From Pyxidicoccus caerfyrddinensis (GTDB lineage Bacteria > Myxococcota > Myxococcia > Myxococcales > Myxococcaceae), in the NCBI RefSeq assembly GCF_010894405.1, contig NZ_JAAIYA010000009.1:449502-513501 (forward strand): 64,000 bases of DNA, given 5' to 3'. The translations under genes were made by a program, and so were the position numbers. Positions 1 to 8,877 of this stretch are shown in pieces; position 1 is the first letter of the stretch, and each line of letters starts with the position of its first letter. The notes under the pieces were generated by a model. That model made no database searches. It was not told the origin of the DNA and saw only the letters and a list, made by a program, of their open reading frames with translations.

Positions 1-3
1 CCC

Positions 4-543
4 GTGAAGCAGCCTGCAACTCCTCCTCCCGCCACTCCCGCGCAGCCCCGCCCGGCCCGCCTCTCCGGCTCCCTGGCGCGCGTTGCCGCCGCCGCGGCCG
101 CCTGCACCGCCCTGGCCTGCCCCGGGGGACCGCAGTTTCGCGAGAAACCTCCCGCCGAGCCGTGCCCCGTGGGGGCCGTGGAGTCCATGAAGAAGCTGGG
201 CATCTACGTAGGCGATTCGGGTTCCGGAATCTTGCCCGGGCGCCATCCCGACAAGGGAGTGGACGTGGTCCCCGTGCGCGACGGCTGGATCCGCGTCGAA
301 GTGGGCGAGCTTGGGCAGTTGGACAATGGAACCGTGAGCGGGCGGCTCATCGTGGGTGAGCGTGTCTACGGCCGCTTCACCGAGGGCCGGACGGAGCAGG
401 GGGACGTCTTCCCCGTCTGCCTGGAGCTGCGTGACTTTGAAGAGAGGGTCCGGGGCGTGCGACGCGAGCCAGGCAGTACCGCCGTGGACTCCGCGCGCAT
501 CATTTCCACCGTGGCGTTGAGAGCGGTGGACCACTTCGAGTGA
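4..543 (+). CDS. Predicted lipoprotein of a myxobacterial paralogous family
   Basis: The start used is a GTG only three bases from the window edge and no ribosome binding site is visible, so the true start may lie outside. The 179-aa product has a Pro/Ala-rich N-terminus, a short Ala-rich hydrophobic stretch (about residues 22-38) and a lipobox-like TALAC with Cys39, which suggests an outer-membrane lipoprotein. The mature part has a conserved-looking GAVESMKKLGI segment and ends in RAVDHFE. I recall similar short proteins beside DUF2381 and Ser/Thr kinase genes in myxobacteria, and a DUF2381 gene does follow here. The molecular function is unknown. Confidence 0.6.
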   Translation: MKQPATPPPATPAQPRPARLSGSLARVAAAAAACTALACPGGPQFREKPPAEPCPVGAVESMKKLGIYVGDSGSGILPGRHPDKGVDVVPVRDGWIRVEVGELGQLDNGTVSGRLIVGERVYGRFTEGRTEQGDVFPVCLELRDFEERVRGVRREPGSTAVDSARIISTVALRAVDHFE

Positions 544-615
544 TGCCGTGACTGTTCTCATGACACAGGCGCATGGAGTGGCGGCGGCACGGCCCATTCG
601 CTGAGTCCCCACTCT

Positions 616-620
616 GGAGG
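616..620 (+). promoter_or_regulatory. Ribosome binding site deciding the DUF2381 start
   Basis: GGAGG lies nine bases before the GTG at 630. The upstream in-frame ATG at 573 has no purine-rich sequence before it. The GTG start also places a clean signal peptide at the N-terminus. Confidence 0.55.
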
Positions 621-629
621 TACGCCTTC

Positions 630-1568
630 GTGCTGAGTCCCTTTGGCGCGGTCCTGCTGACATGTGCCCTGCTTGTCGTGCCCCCTGCCACCGCTCAGCC
701 GGAAGTCGACCCGTGGACGCCGGGCACGCGCCGCATCACCCTCGGGCCGAGGCGCGCAAGCCCGCCTCCGAAGGTGCGCATCAGCCCGGGCGTGGGGACG
801 GTCCTGGTCTTCGACACGGCGGTGGCGCGCGTGGAGCTGCAGGAGCGTGAGCGCTTCGGGCGGGTGCGGCTGAATGAGGACACGCTCACGCTGCTGCCCG
901 CTTCCAACCTCGAGGCGGAGGAGGAACTGCAGCTCACCGTTCACTTCGAGGACGACGCGGTGCCCACGAGCGCGGACTTCCTCCTGGTGGTGCACGCCAC
1001 ACTGGCCGAGCGGCAGGTGGAGGTGTTCCGCCACCCGCGTCCTGCCGCCAACCTCCAGGCGGAGCTGGAGGAGAAAGAGGCGGAAGTGCGGCGTCTGAAA
1101 GAGGAGGTCGCCCGGTTGCAGGCGGCCCAGTCCCGGCCAGAAGGCCTCACCGGCCTGCTCGCCGCCGAGCACATGGACGACAAAGGCGTCCAGGTGCGCT
1201 TGTCGGCGCGTGATTTCGTTCTTCACCGGCGAAGCGCGCTGACAGCGACGAATGTGGTCACCTACCGAGCCGCCAGGAGCTTCGCGCTCGCGGTGCGGTT
1301 GGAAGGCGCGCGCGGAACCGAGACATGGCGGGCGGAGGGCGCGGCCTTGCAGGCGAAGGATGGCACCGCGCTCCGGGTGCTGAGGGTGTGGCAAACGGCG
1401 CCGCATCAGCCGGGCAAAAAGGGCAAGGTGGTGGTGGAGGCCGAAGCCACGAACACCACCAGCCCGGGGCCGTACACGCTGACCATCTGGGCCACGGACG
1501 GCAAGCGCCCGGTCATCCTGGGCAACGTCCAGTTCCCAGAGTCCTCCGGGACAACGGACGTGCCCTGA
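630..1568 (+). CDS. DUF2381 family exported protein
   Basis: This 312-aa protein belongs to the Myxococcus-type paralogous family DUF2381 (TIGR02268), which has no known activity. I chose the GTG start because of the GGAGG nine bases upstream and because it yields a typical signal peptide (hydrophobic run ending PPATA before QPEV); an ATG at 573 would add 19 residues. The N-terminal half is beta-rich. A heptad-like charged coiled coil follows around residues 147-173, rich in Glu, Leu and Arg. The C-terminal half is again beta-rich. Members are usually periplasmic and often sit near Ser/Thr kinases or toxin/immunity cassettes, as here beside sitA6/sitI6. Any role in that cassette is inference. 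Confidence 0.75.
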   Translation: MLSPFGAVLLTCALLVVPPATAQPEVDPWTPGTRRITLGPRRASPPPKVRISPGVGTVLVFDTAVARVELQERERFGRVRLNEDTLTLLPASNLEAEEELQLTVHFEDDAVPTSADFLLVVHATLAERQVEVFRHPRPAANLQAELEEKEAEVRRLKEEVARLQAAQSRPEGLTGLLAAEHMDDKGVQVRLSARDFVLHRRSALTATNVVTYRAARSFALAVRLEGARGTETWRAEGAALQAKDGTALRVLRVWQTAPHQPGKKGKVVVEAEATNTTSPGPYTLTIWATDGKRPVILGNVQFPESSGTTDVP

Positions 1569-1726
1569 CACGCGGTTGGCGGCAGGGGCACGTCTCAATG
1601 CAGATGCTGCCCGACAACACGCACGGGCTGAAGGCGAGGCCGCGCACGGGCCGCCGCCGACGTGCGGCACCTCGCGCAGCGGCCCTCAGCGCGAAGTAGC
1701 TGCCGCGATGTTAGGTTTCACCATCT

Positions 1727-2374
1727 ATGCGAACTATTCTCGCTTTGTGGCTTTCGCTGCTGGCCGCGTCGTTGGGCTGCTCCACGACTCCGGATGCTCA
1801 CTTGGCGGCGGTGGAGTGCGATGAGCTTCAAGACGACCAGTGCGTCACCATGCTGTGCCTGGGTGACGCCTGCGGCTTCTACCGCTGCGAGGACGCGCCC
1901 GGTGAAGTCGAGTTGGCGCGCTTCCCTCCTGCACGCCCTCCCGTAGCTGCGGCGCCGGGGAGTGGTCCCCGAAGGAACTGGGGAGGCGCGCAGAACCTCC
2001 CCCGGGGGGCCGTCATGGTCTTCCCCAACTGGAATGGCGCCCCTGACAGGCTCATTCCGCCGTCACGCCAGCTCACTCCCGGACGCTGGGAGAAGCACCA
2101 CATCTTCCCCCAGGCTCGGGACCTGGCGGAGTGGTTCGAGGCGAGGGGGGTCAAAATCCACGACTACACCATGCCGATTCCGCGCGACATGCACAGGCGG
2201 ATTCATGACGGAGGACCCTCGGGAGGTCTCTGGAACGAAGCCTGGCGCGAGTTCAGGCGAAAGAACGAGACTCCCTCACCAGCGGAGATCTACAAACACG
2301 CAGGGGAGCTCATCCATCGTTTCGAGCTCAGCGGCGGCCCCATTCAGCCCTACTACTCCCGTCCAGGCGCCTGA
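1727..2374 (+). CDS. sitA6: SitA6-family polymorphic toxin lipoprotein
   Basis: SitA proteins are lipoprotein toxins passed between Myxococcus cells by TraA/TraB-dependent outer-membrane exchange. They kill siblings lacking the matching immunity protein. This 215-aa protein has a signal peptide with lipobox LGC (Cys18), then a Cys-rich segment (about residues 30-57) and a Pro-rich linker. The C-terminal domain starts at about residue 115 with GRWEKHHIFPQA (His124, His125), followed by an IH and DMHRRIH pattern and WNEAW. That pattern resembles HNH/endonuclease VII-like toxin domains, so nuclease activity is plausible but inferred. The gene ends 14 bases before the sitI6-type gene, as expected for a toxin-immunity pair. 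The ribosome binding site is weak. Confidence 0.8.
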   Translation: MRTILALWLSLLAASLGCSTTPDAHLAAVECDELQDDQCVTMLCLGDACGFYRCEDAPGEVELARFPPARPPVAAAPGSGPRRNWGGAQNLPRGAVMVFPNWNGAPDRLIPPSRQLTPGRWEKHHIFPQARDLAEWFEARGVKIHDYTMPIPRDMHRRIHDGGPSGGLWNEAWREFRRKNETPSPAEIYKHAGELIHRFELSGGPIQPYYSRPGA

Positions 2375-2388
2375 GGACCCCAGAGCAG

Positions 2389-3108
2389 ATGACCCGTTTT
2401 TTTGAACTCACGCGGGACAGGACGATGTGGGCGCGCTTCAAAGGAGACTTCGACGCCGCACATAAGTGGCACCTGCCCGGCGTGAAGTGCGACACATGCG
2501 GAGTTACGTGGGGGAGTGCAGGACACCAGTATCCGGGAGTGGACCTGTCGCAACTTTCGGAGCAGGAGAGTTTCCGCTCGAGGCCGGTCCCTGTCGCGGA
2601 GTTCGAGCGACTTCGGGAGCTGGTGCGTCCTCTGGCCCCTCCAAACGCGAAGCTGCCCCCCGGCACAAGCTTTGGGCCGCTGGTTGGCACGGCCTCCGGG
2701 AAGTTCGGCCCGTTCACATCGCAGGGTGACATCCTGTGGCTGGCGCACCGGGATGCGCTGGAGCGCCTCCAGGCGGAAGGTGTGCGCGGTCTCCTCGGCT
2801 GTCGCACGGAGCTGCGATTCCGCAAGAAGGACGCGCCGGAGTTGCTGGAGCTGCAGATAGAGCCGCACGGCCGGCTGCACCCGGACTGTATGCCTCCCGA
2901 CCTGCCTCCACCGTGCGTCACCTGCGGCCGGGTCGGGTTCCGGCTGCCAGAGGTCGCTACCCTGGACGTTGCCTCCCTGCCCATGGACCTCGACCTCTTC
3001 CGGGTCGGCAATTTCGCCACGGTGATTGTCGGCACGGAGCGGTTCATGGAGGCCGTGCACCACCTGGAACTGCCCGGCATCACCTTCCGCGAGTTGCCTG
3101 CGCGGTGA
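2389..3108 (+). CDS. sitI6: SitI6-family double-CXXCG immunity protein
   Basis: This 239-aa protein carries two CXXCG motifs, CDTCG at residues 34-38 and CVTCG at 176-180. They are the signature of the double-CXXCG family (TIGR02264), which NCBI names SitI6 immunity proteins. The cysteines probably bind one metal ion. There is no signal peptide, so the protein should act in the cytoplasm, where it neutralises its cognate SitA6. It lies 14 bases after the toxin gene on the same strand. A close paralogue without a toxin is found at 17563-18285. The two align almost end to end, with long identical stretches such as ERLR/ARLR-ELVRPLAPP and GLLGCRTELRFR. Confidence 0.85.
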   Translation: MTRFFELTRDRTMWARFKGDFDAAHKWHLPGVKCDTCGVTWGSAGHQYPGVDLSQLSEQESFRSRPVPVAEFERLRELVRPLAPPNAKLPPGTSFGPLVGTASGKFGPFTSQGDILWLAHRDALERLQAEGVRGLLGCRTELRFRKKDAPELLELQIEPHGRLHPDCMPPDLPPPCVTCGRVGFRLPEVATLDVASLPMDLDLFRVGNFATVIVGTERFMEAVHHLELPGITFRELPAR

Positions 3109-3357
3109 GCGGGTTCACCGACCTACCTGAAGCGGGTTGGGAGCCGGCGCCGTGCGGGTGGAGGTGCTGACGATAGCGCGGGCCTTCAGCCTTATTTGTC
3201 TGTCCGGTGAAGTCTCGTTTTACCCACTTCCGTCCGCGCCACTGGTGTGCTCTTGCAACAACTGCCGTGGGACACGCCGTCCCCGCGTGGGCCGTTGTGC
3301 GTCGCGTGCGCGACATCCACGGCGCTGCTCTTCCTCTTCCGTGAATGGAGTCGCGTG

Positions 3358-4629
3358 ATGAAGCAGTCCCTGTGGAGCATGTTCGGTCTGGCGGGCGTCG
3401 TGACGGCCCTGGGCGCACCACTTCCCGCCTCGGCGCAGGTTCCCGCGCCCGCCTGGGTGCGGCAGCTCGGGTCGAACCTGGACGAGCAGGCCCAGGCGGT
3501 GGCCGTCTCGGGCAGCAGCGTGTACGTGGTGGGAAACACCACGGGCCAGCTCGGGCCGGAGCCGCGAGCGGGCGGCCAGGACGTCTTCATCTCGAAGTAC
3601 GACACCGCCGGCGCGCTGCAGTGGGTGCATCAGCTCGGCACCAGCGAGGACGACCGCGCCACGGCGGTGGCCACCGACGCGGACGGCAACGTGTACGTGG
3701 TCGGCCACACCTTCGGCGGCTTCGACTTCTACGTGAATGCGGGCGGCCTCGACTTCTTCGTCACGAAGTACGACGCGCAGGGCAACCGCCTGTGGCTGAG
3801 CCAGCGCGGCACCGTCATGGATGACTTCGCCACGGGCGTGGCCGTGGGCACGGACGACACGCTGTACGTCGCGGGCTACACCGGGGGCAGCTACGCGAAC
3901 GGCGGCAACCCCAACAACTACGACGTGGTGGTGGCCCTGTACGACACGGCCGGCAACCCCTACTGGCTGCAGCAGCTCGGCTCCAGCCAGAGCGACGTGG
4001 CGCAGGGCATCGCGGTGACGCCCACGCACGAGGTCTACGTGACCGGCTACACCTTCGGCAGCCTCGACGGCACCACCACCCCGGTGGGCACCGACATCTT
4101 CCTGATGCGGCTGGACATCCTCGGCACCCAGCAGTGGGTGCGGCAGGTGGGCGCGTCCGACCTCGACTACGCCACCAGCGTGGCGGTGAGCCCGGACGGC
4201 GGCGTGTACCTGGCGGGCTACACCTTCGGCACGCTGGACGGAAATCCCCAGGCCGGCACCTACGACGCGCTGCTCGCGCGCTATGACAACCAGGGCAACC
4301 GCCAGTGGAGCCGCCTGCTGGGCGGCACCCAGCCGGACTACGCCCAGAGCGTGGCCGTGGCCGCGGATGGCACCGTGCAGGTGACGGGCTACACCAGCGG
4401 CGTGTTCGACGGAAACCCCTCCGCCGGGCTGAGCGATGCGTTCCTCGCGCGCTATGACGCCCTGGGCACCAAGCTCGGCACGCGCGTGGTGGGCACCTCC
4501 CGCCCCGACCAGGGCCGCGGCGTGGCCGTGGACGCCAGCGGCAACACGTACATGACGGGCTTCACGTACGGCGGCCTCGGCGGCAACACCAGCGCGGGCA
4601 GCTACGACGCCTTCCTCATCCGGTTCTGA
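3358..4629 (+). CDS. Secreted SBBP-type seven-bladed beta-propeller protein
   Basis: I start this gene at the ATG at 3358. It has GGAG seven bases upstream and opens a signal peptide ending in PASAQ; an in-frame ATG at 3247 would add an unlikely leader. The 423-aa mature region consists of seven tandem units of about 52-55 residues, each running W-x-x-Q-x-G, then a D-x-A-x-x-V-A-V segment, then V-Y-V-x-G-x-T-x-G. This matches SBBP repeats (PF06739), which fold as beta-propellers. The number of units suggests a complete seven-bladed ring. Such proteins are usually extracellular or surface-exposed, often binding ligands or ions. No catalytic motif is seen. It is transcribed alone and followed by a strong hairpin. 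Confidence 0.85.
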   Translation: MKQSLWSMFGLAGVVTALGAPLPASAQVPAPAWVRQLGSNLDEQAQAVAVSGSSVYVVGNTTGQLGPEPRAGGQDVFISKYDTAGALQWVHQLGTSEDDRATAVATDADGNVYVVGHTFGGFDFYVNAGGLDFFVTKYDAQGNRLWLSQRGTVMDDFATGVAVGTDDTLYVAGYTGGSYANGGNPNNYDVVVALYDTAGNPYWLQQLGSSQSDVAQGIAVTPTHEVYVTGYTFGSLDGTTTPVGTDIFLMRLDILGTQQWVRQVGASDLDYATSVAVSPDGGVYLAGYTFGTLDGNPQAGTYDALLARYDNQGNRQWSRLLGGTQPDYAQSVAVAADGTVQVTGYTSGVFDGNPSAGLSDAFLARYDALGTKLGTRVVGTSRPDQGRGVAVDASGNTYMTGFTYGGLGGNTSAGSYDAFLIRF

Positions 4630-4677
4630 GGCCGGGCTGGAGCACCGGCGCCCGCGCGCACGCTCCAGGAGGTTGCA

Positions 4678-4706
4678 GGGAGGCGGGATGACACAGCCCG
4701 CCTCCC
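4678..4706 (+). terminator. Hairpin terminator after the beta-propeller gene
   Basis: A perfect 10-bp stem (GGGAGGCGGG with CCCGCCTCCC) encloses a 9-base loop, about 50 bases after the stop codon at 4629. There is no T-tract, which is common in very GC-rich genomes. It separates this gene from the aminopeptidase gene that starts at 4753. Confidence 0.6.
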
Positions 4707-4752
4707 GCTTCCCAATCCCCCATCCACCGGGGAGGCGCGCTAGTTTCGCGGC

Positions 4753-7473
4753 ATGCGCTGGCCCCTCCCCCTCCTCCTCGCATTCGTCGCCCTCCGCTGC
4801 GCCCACGCGCCCGAGCCGGCGACGCCCGCTCCCGCTCCCGTGGCGGCGGCGCCCTCGTATCCCGAGCCGCAACCGCCCGCGCTGCGGCTCCCCGACACCG
4901 TCCGGCCCACCCACTACGCGCTGGACCTGAAGCTCCTCCCCGCCGAGCCGACCTTCTCCGGCGCCGTCGCCATCGACGTGGAGGTCCGCGAGCCCGTGCG
5001 CCAGGTGTGGCTGCACGGCCAGGACCTGGAGATAACGCAGGCCCGCGTGGAGACGGGCTCGCGCACGCTGGAGGCCCGCACCACCACCGCCAGCGACGGA
5101 CGCCTCGGGCTGCTGCTTCCCGAGCCCCTCCCGGCGGGCAAGGCCGTCATCCACCTGTCCTTCACCGGCCACATCGACCGTGAGCGCAGCCGCGGCATCT
5201 ACGGCGTGGAGGAGCGCGGCGAGCCCTACCTCTACACCTTCTTCGAGCCGGTGGACGCGCGCCGCGCCTTCCCCTGCTTCGACGAGCCGGGCTTCAAGGT
5301 GCCCTGGCGCCTGCGCTTCACCGTGAAGGCCGGGCACGTGGCGCTCGCCAACCACCCCGTCGTCTCCCGCGAGCCGCTGCCGGAGGGCCTCGAGCGCGTC
5401 ACCTTCGCGGAGAGCCGCCCCATGCCCAGCTACCTCGTGGCCTTCATGGTGGGCCCCTTCGACGTTGTGGACGCGGGCACCGTGGGCCGCAACGCCGCGC
5501 CGCTGCGCTTCATCGTCCCGAAGGGCCGCGGCCCGGAGACGGCCTATGCGGCCAGCGCCACCCCGCGCATCGTGAAGAGCCTGGAGGACTTCTTCGACCA
5601 GGCGTACCCGTACGAGAAGCTCGACGTGGCGGTGGTGCCCCGCTACTGGGGCACCATGGAGCACCCGGGCATCGTCGCGCTCGGTCAGCCCCTCACGCTC
5701 ATCCGCCCCGGCGAAGAGACGCTCGCGCGCCGCAAGTGGTACGTCACCATCGCGGGCCACGAGCTGGGCCACTACTGGTTCGGCGACATCGTCACCTGCA
5801 AGTGGTGGGACGACATCTGGCTCAACGAGTCCCTCACCTCGTGGCTGGACAGGAAGCAGATGGACGGGTTCGACCCGGGCTGGGGCTTCTCGCGCGAGGC
5901 GAGCATGCACGCGCTGTCCTTCGCGCTCGACGCGGACACGCTCTCGGCCGCGCTCCCCGTGCGCAAGCCGGCGGACACGCATGACGACGTGCTCGGCGCG
6001 TTCGACAATGGCACCACCTACGCCAAGGGCTCGGCCGTCATCGCCATGTTCGAGGCGTGGCTCGGCCCGGAGAAGATGCGGGACCTCTTGCGCGTCCACA
6101 TCCGCAAGCACGCCTGGGGCGTGGCCACGTCCGAGGACTTCGCGACCACACTGTCCGAGGCCGCGAGCCCCGACCTCGCCCGCTCGTTCCGGAGCTTCAT
6201 CGACCAGCCCGGCGCCCCGCGCATCTCCGCCGAGTTGCAGTGCAAGCCGGGCACGCCCACGCGGCTGAAGCTGTCGCAGGAGCGCTTCCTGCCGGCCGGC
6301 TCCACCGGCAGCACGAAGCAGACGTGGTCCGTGCCCGTGTGCGTGCGCGCGGGGACGGGCGGCGGCTCACACCGGGTCTGCACGATGCTCAGCGAGGCCA
6401 CGGGCGAGCTGTCGCTGCCCATGCGCGACTGCCCGAAGTGGGTGCTGCTCAACGCGGGCGGCATGGGCTACTACCGCGCCAGCTACACGCGCGAGCAGCT
6501 CGCCCAGGTGCTGGCCGCGCCTCCGAAGAGCCTCACCGTGGAGGAGCGACTGGCGCTGCTGGCGGACGTGGAGGGCTCGGTGAGCCGGGGGGACTTGCCG
6601 CTCGGCGAGGCGCTGCGGCTCGTCCCCGCCACCGCGCATGACGAGGACCGCCTCATCGTCCAGCGCGGCGCGCGGCTCCTCCAGCTCGTCAACGAGGACG
6701 GACTGTCCACGGAGGACCGTGCCCGCTTCCGCGCCTGGGTGGGCGGAGTCTATGGCCCTCGCGCCCGCAAGCTGGGCTGGGAGCCGAAGCCGGGCGACAG
6801 CGACGACGTGAAGCAGGAGCGCGCGCGGCTGCTGGAGCTGGCGACGATGCAGGGAGAGGACCCCGTGCTGAGCAAGGAGGCAGGTCAGCTCGCCAGGGGA
6901 TGGCTGGCGGACCGGAAGTCCCTCGACCCGGAGGCAGTGCCCCTGGTGCTGGCGGTGGCCGCACAACATGGGGACAAGGCCCTGTTCGACACCCTCCTCG
7001 CCCGGGCCCGCAAGACGGAGGACCGGAACGAGCGCAGCCAGCTGCTCACCACGATTGCCAGCTTCCGCGACCCGGCGCTCGTGAAGCAGGCGCTGCCCCT
7101 GGTGACGAGCACCGAGATGGACCTGCGGGACACGAAGGTCATCCTCACCGGCGCCTTCATGACGGCCGACACACGCGAGCTGGCCTGGGCCTTCTACCGT
7201 GAGAACTTCGACGCGCTCGCGGAGCGGCTGCGCTCGGACGAGCTGGGCTGGCTCGTCAGCCTGGTGGGCAACCTCTGCGACTCCGAGCGTCACGCGGAGG
7301 TGCAGGCGTTCCTCGCGCCACGCGTCCCCCGCCTGGAGAACGCGCCGCGCGCGCTGGCCCGGGCCGAGGAGTCCATCCGCCTGTGCGCCGAGGCAGACCG
7401 CCTCCACCGCGAGGGCGTGAAGACCTTCCTGCGCGCGCCCCCCACGGTGCCCGCCCCCACCCGTATGCGGTGA
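4753..7473 (+). CDS. M1-family zinc aminopeptidase
   Basis: This 906-aa protein is an M1 metallopeptidase that removes N-terminal amino acids from peptides. The zinc motif HELGH is at residues 336-340 and the third ligand, in WLNES, is Glu359, the usual spacing. The substrate-recognition motif, normally GAMEN or GXMEN, reads GTMEH at 300-304: the Glu that binds the peptide N-terminus is kept but the last Asn is His. The N-terminus is hydrophobic and ends ALRCAH, so an exported or lipoprotein form is likely, though Arg before Cys is an unusual lipobox. A long helical ERAP1-C-like region (about 590-890) follows the catalytic domain. The stop codon overlaps a possible GTG start of the next gene. 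Confidence 0.92.
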   Translation: MRWPLPLLLAFVALRCAHAPEPATPAPAPVAAAPSYPEPQPPALRLPDTVRPTHYALDLKLLPAEPTFSGAVAIDVEVREPVRQVWLHGQDLEITQARVETGSRTLEARTTTASDGRLGLLLPEPLPAGKAVIHLSFTGHIDRERSRGIYGVEERGEPYLYTFFEPVDARRAFPCFDEPGFKVPWRLRFTVKAGHVALANHPVVSREPLPEGLERVTFAESRPMPSYLVAFMVGPFDVVDAGTVGRNAAPLRFIVPKGRGPETAYAASATPRIVKSLEDFFDQAYPYEKLDVAVVPRYWGTMEHPGIVALGQPLTLIRPGEETLARRKWYVTIAGHELGHYWFGDIVTCKWWDDIWLNESLTSWLDRKQMDGFDPGWGFSREASMHALSFALDADTLSAALPVRKPADTHDDVLGAFDNGTTYAKGSAVIAMFEAWLGPEKMRDLLRVHIRKHAWGVATSEDFATTLSEAASPDLARSFRSFIDQPGAPRISAELQCKPGTPTRLKLSQERFLPAGSTGSTKQTWSVPVCVRAGTGGGSHRVCTMLSEATGELSLPMRDCPKWVLLNAGGMGYYRASYTREQLAQVLAAPPKSLTVEERLALLADVEGSVSRGDLPLGEALRLVPATAHDEDRLIVQRGARLLQLVNEDGLSTEDRARFRAWVGGVYGPRARKLGWEPKPGDSDDVKQERARLLELATMQGEDPVLSKEAGQLARGWLADRKSLDPEAVPLVLAVAAQHGDKALFDTLLARARKTEDRNERSQLLTTIASFRDPALVKQALPLVTSTEMDLRDTKVILTGAFMTADTRELAWAFYRENFDALAERLRSDELGWLVSLVGNLCDSERHAEVQAFLAPRVPRLENAPRALARAEESIRLCAEADRLHREGVKTFLRAPPTVPAPTRMR

Positions 7474-7478
7474 GTACG

Positions 7479-8225
7479 ATGTTCGACGCCACTCGCTACC
7501 TGGAGCGCTTCGGCGCGGAAGCGGGCGCACCGCTCGCACGGCTGCACCGGGCCCACCTCGAGGCCGTTCCCTTCGAGAACCTCGACATCCATCTCGAGCG
7601 CCCCATCCGGCTCGACGAGGACGCCCTCTTCGAGAAGGTCGTCCTCCAGCGGCGGGGTGGGTTCTGCTACGAGCTCAACGGGCTCTTCGCGCGCCTGCTG
7701 CGGACGCTCGGGTACGGCGTCACGCTGCTGTCGGCGCGCGTGGCCACGAAGCCCGACGGCAGCGAGTACGGCCCGGAGCTCGACCACCTGGCGCTGCTGG
7801 TGGAGGACGCCTCCGGCCGCTGGCTCGCCGACGTCGGCTTCGGCGAGTGCTTCGTGGAGCCGCTGCGGCTCGACGAGCGCGGTGTCCAGGTGCGGGCCGG
7901 GCGCGGCTACCGGCTCGTCGAGGAGGAAGGGCGGCTCGTCTACTGGAGCGAGGCGGCGGCGGGCTGGGAGGCGCAGTACTCCTTCACCCTCGCGCCGCAC
8001 GCGCTCGCGGACTTCGCCGGCATGTGCCTGCACCACCAGACGTCGCCGGAGTCCCCCTTCACGCAGCGCCGCCTGTGCACCCGCGCCACGCCCGAGGGCC
8101 GCATCACCCTCAAGGAGGGCGCGCTCGTCATCACCACGGGAGCCGGGCGCCACGAGCAGCCGCTCGCGGATGAGGATGCCCGGCGGGACGCGCTCGCGCG
8201 GCACTTCGGAATCACCCTTCGCTGA
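7479..8225 (+). CDS. nat: Arylamine N-acetyltransferase
   Basis: Arylamine N-acetyltransferases move an acetyl or acyl group from CoA to arylamines, hydrazines or N-hydroxyarylamines through a Cys-His-Asp triad. All three residues are present: Cys63 in RGGFCYE, His103 in LDHLALLV and Asp118 in ADVGFGE. The spacing matches bacterial NATs. The ATG at 7479 gives 248 aa, slightly shorter than the usual 260-280. A GTG at 7470 overlaps the stop of the aminopeptidase gene (GTGA) and would add three residues, so the two genes are probably translationally coupled. In myxobacteria NAT-like enzymes can also act in amide synthase steps of secondary metabolism, but no such cluster is visible here. Confidence 0.9.
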   Translation: MFDATRYLERFGAEAGAPLARLHRAHLEAVPFENLDIHLERPIRLDEDALFEKVVLQRRGGFCYELNGLFARLLRTLGYGVTLLSARVATKPDGSEYGPELDHLALLVEDASGRWLADVGFGECFVEPLRLDERGVQVRAGRGYRLVEEEGRLVYWSEAAAGWEAQYSFTLAPHALADFAGMCLHHQTSPESPFTQRRLCTRATPEGRITLKEGALVITTGAGRHEQPLADEDARRDALARHFGITLR

Positions 8226-8361
8226 GCGCGTGGCGTAGGCACACCTACCTTCGTCCCGGGTCGCCATGGAATCGGCGCCCACTTGTCAGCTACCCGTCAA
8301 AGCGATACGCCTTCGCCTGCCTGCTCCGGAAGTCACGGAACACACCCCCAGAAGCGACATC

Positions 8362-8877
8362 ATGATGAACGCCGGCACAGAGGGCAGAGCCGAGCCGTAC
8401 CTCCACTTCGTCGTGGGCGGTGAGCACTACGCCGCGCCCAGCGCCTGCGTGGCGGGCGTGGTGCCCGAGGCCCGCCTGGAGCCGGTGAAGGACGCGCCGC
8501 CCCACGTGCGCGGGGTGCTCGTCCAGGAGGGCGAGGCCGTGCCAGTGGTGGACCTCTCCCACCTGCTGGGCCAGGCGCTGCGCACCGTGCGCGCGCGTCC
8601 CACCGTGGTGCTGGCCCAGGTGCGCTGCTGCGGCGAGCCCCTGCGGCTGGGCCTCGCGGTGGACGGCGTGGGCGCGCCGCTGGTGCTGTCCTCGCGAGAC
8701 GTGGTGCCAGCGCCCTCCTTCGGCGCCGCCATGCCGGTGGACTTCCTGGTGGGCATGGGCCGGCACGGCGAGGGGCTGGTGCTGCTGATGGACGTGGAGC
8801 GCGTCCTCACCGAGAGCCAGCTCCACTCCGCGATTCAGCTGGCCTCGCTGGGCGACCCCCAGGGCCACGGCAACTGA
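8362..8877 (+). CDS. CheW-domain coupling protein
   Basis: This 171-aa protein is essentially one CheW domain (start YLHFVVGGEHYAAP, core VRGVLVQEGEAVPVVDLSHLLG). CheW proteins bridge chemoreceptors and CheA kinases. I start it at the ATG at 8362 because the conserved domain begins just after; an ORF start at 8266 would add an atypical 32-residue leader. The first hydrophobic core strand is followed by VAGVVPEARLEPV, the usual CheW beta-strand order. No CheA, receptor, CheR or CheB gene lies nearby, so it must serve a system encoded elsewhere or act as a stand-alone scaffold. Myxobacteria carry many such orphan CheW genes. Confidence 0.85.
   Translation: MMNAGTEGRAEPYLHFVVGGEHYAAPSACVAGVVPEARLEPVKDAPPHVRGVLVQEGEAVPVVDLSHLLGQALRTVRARPTVVLAQVRCCGEPLRLGLAVDGVGAPLVLSSRDVVPAPSFGAAMPVDFLVGMGRHGEGLVLLMDVERVLTESQLHSAIQLASLGDPQGHGN

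Noticed and set aside
3249..3263. TGGTGTG-CTC-TTGCA, similar to a sigma-54 promoter
   Set aside because: The spacing between GG and GC is one base too short and the -24 box is poor, so it is unlikely to be used.
3220..6111. Long minus-strand open frame of 963 codons opposite the beta-propeller and aminopeptidase genes
   Set aside because: It is antisense to two genes with clear motifs and has the His/Arg/Gly/Ala-rich composition of a GC-rich shadow frame. No start signal or domain is seen.
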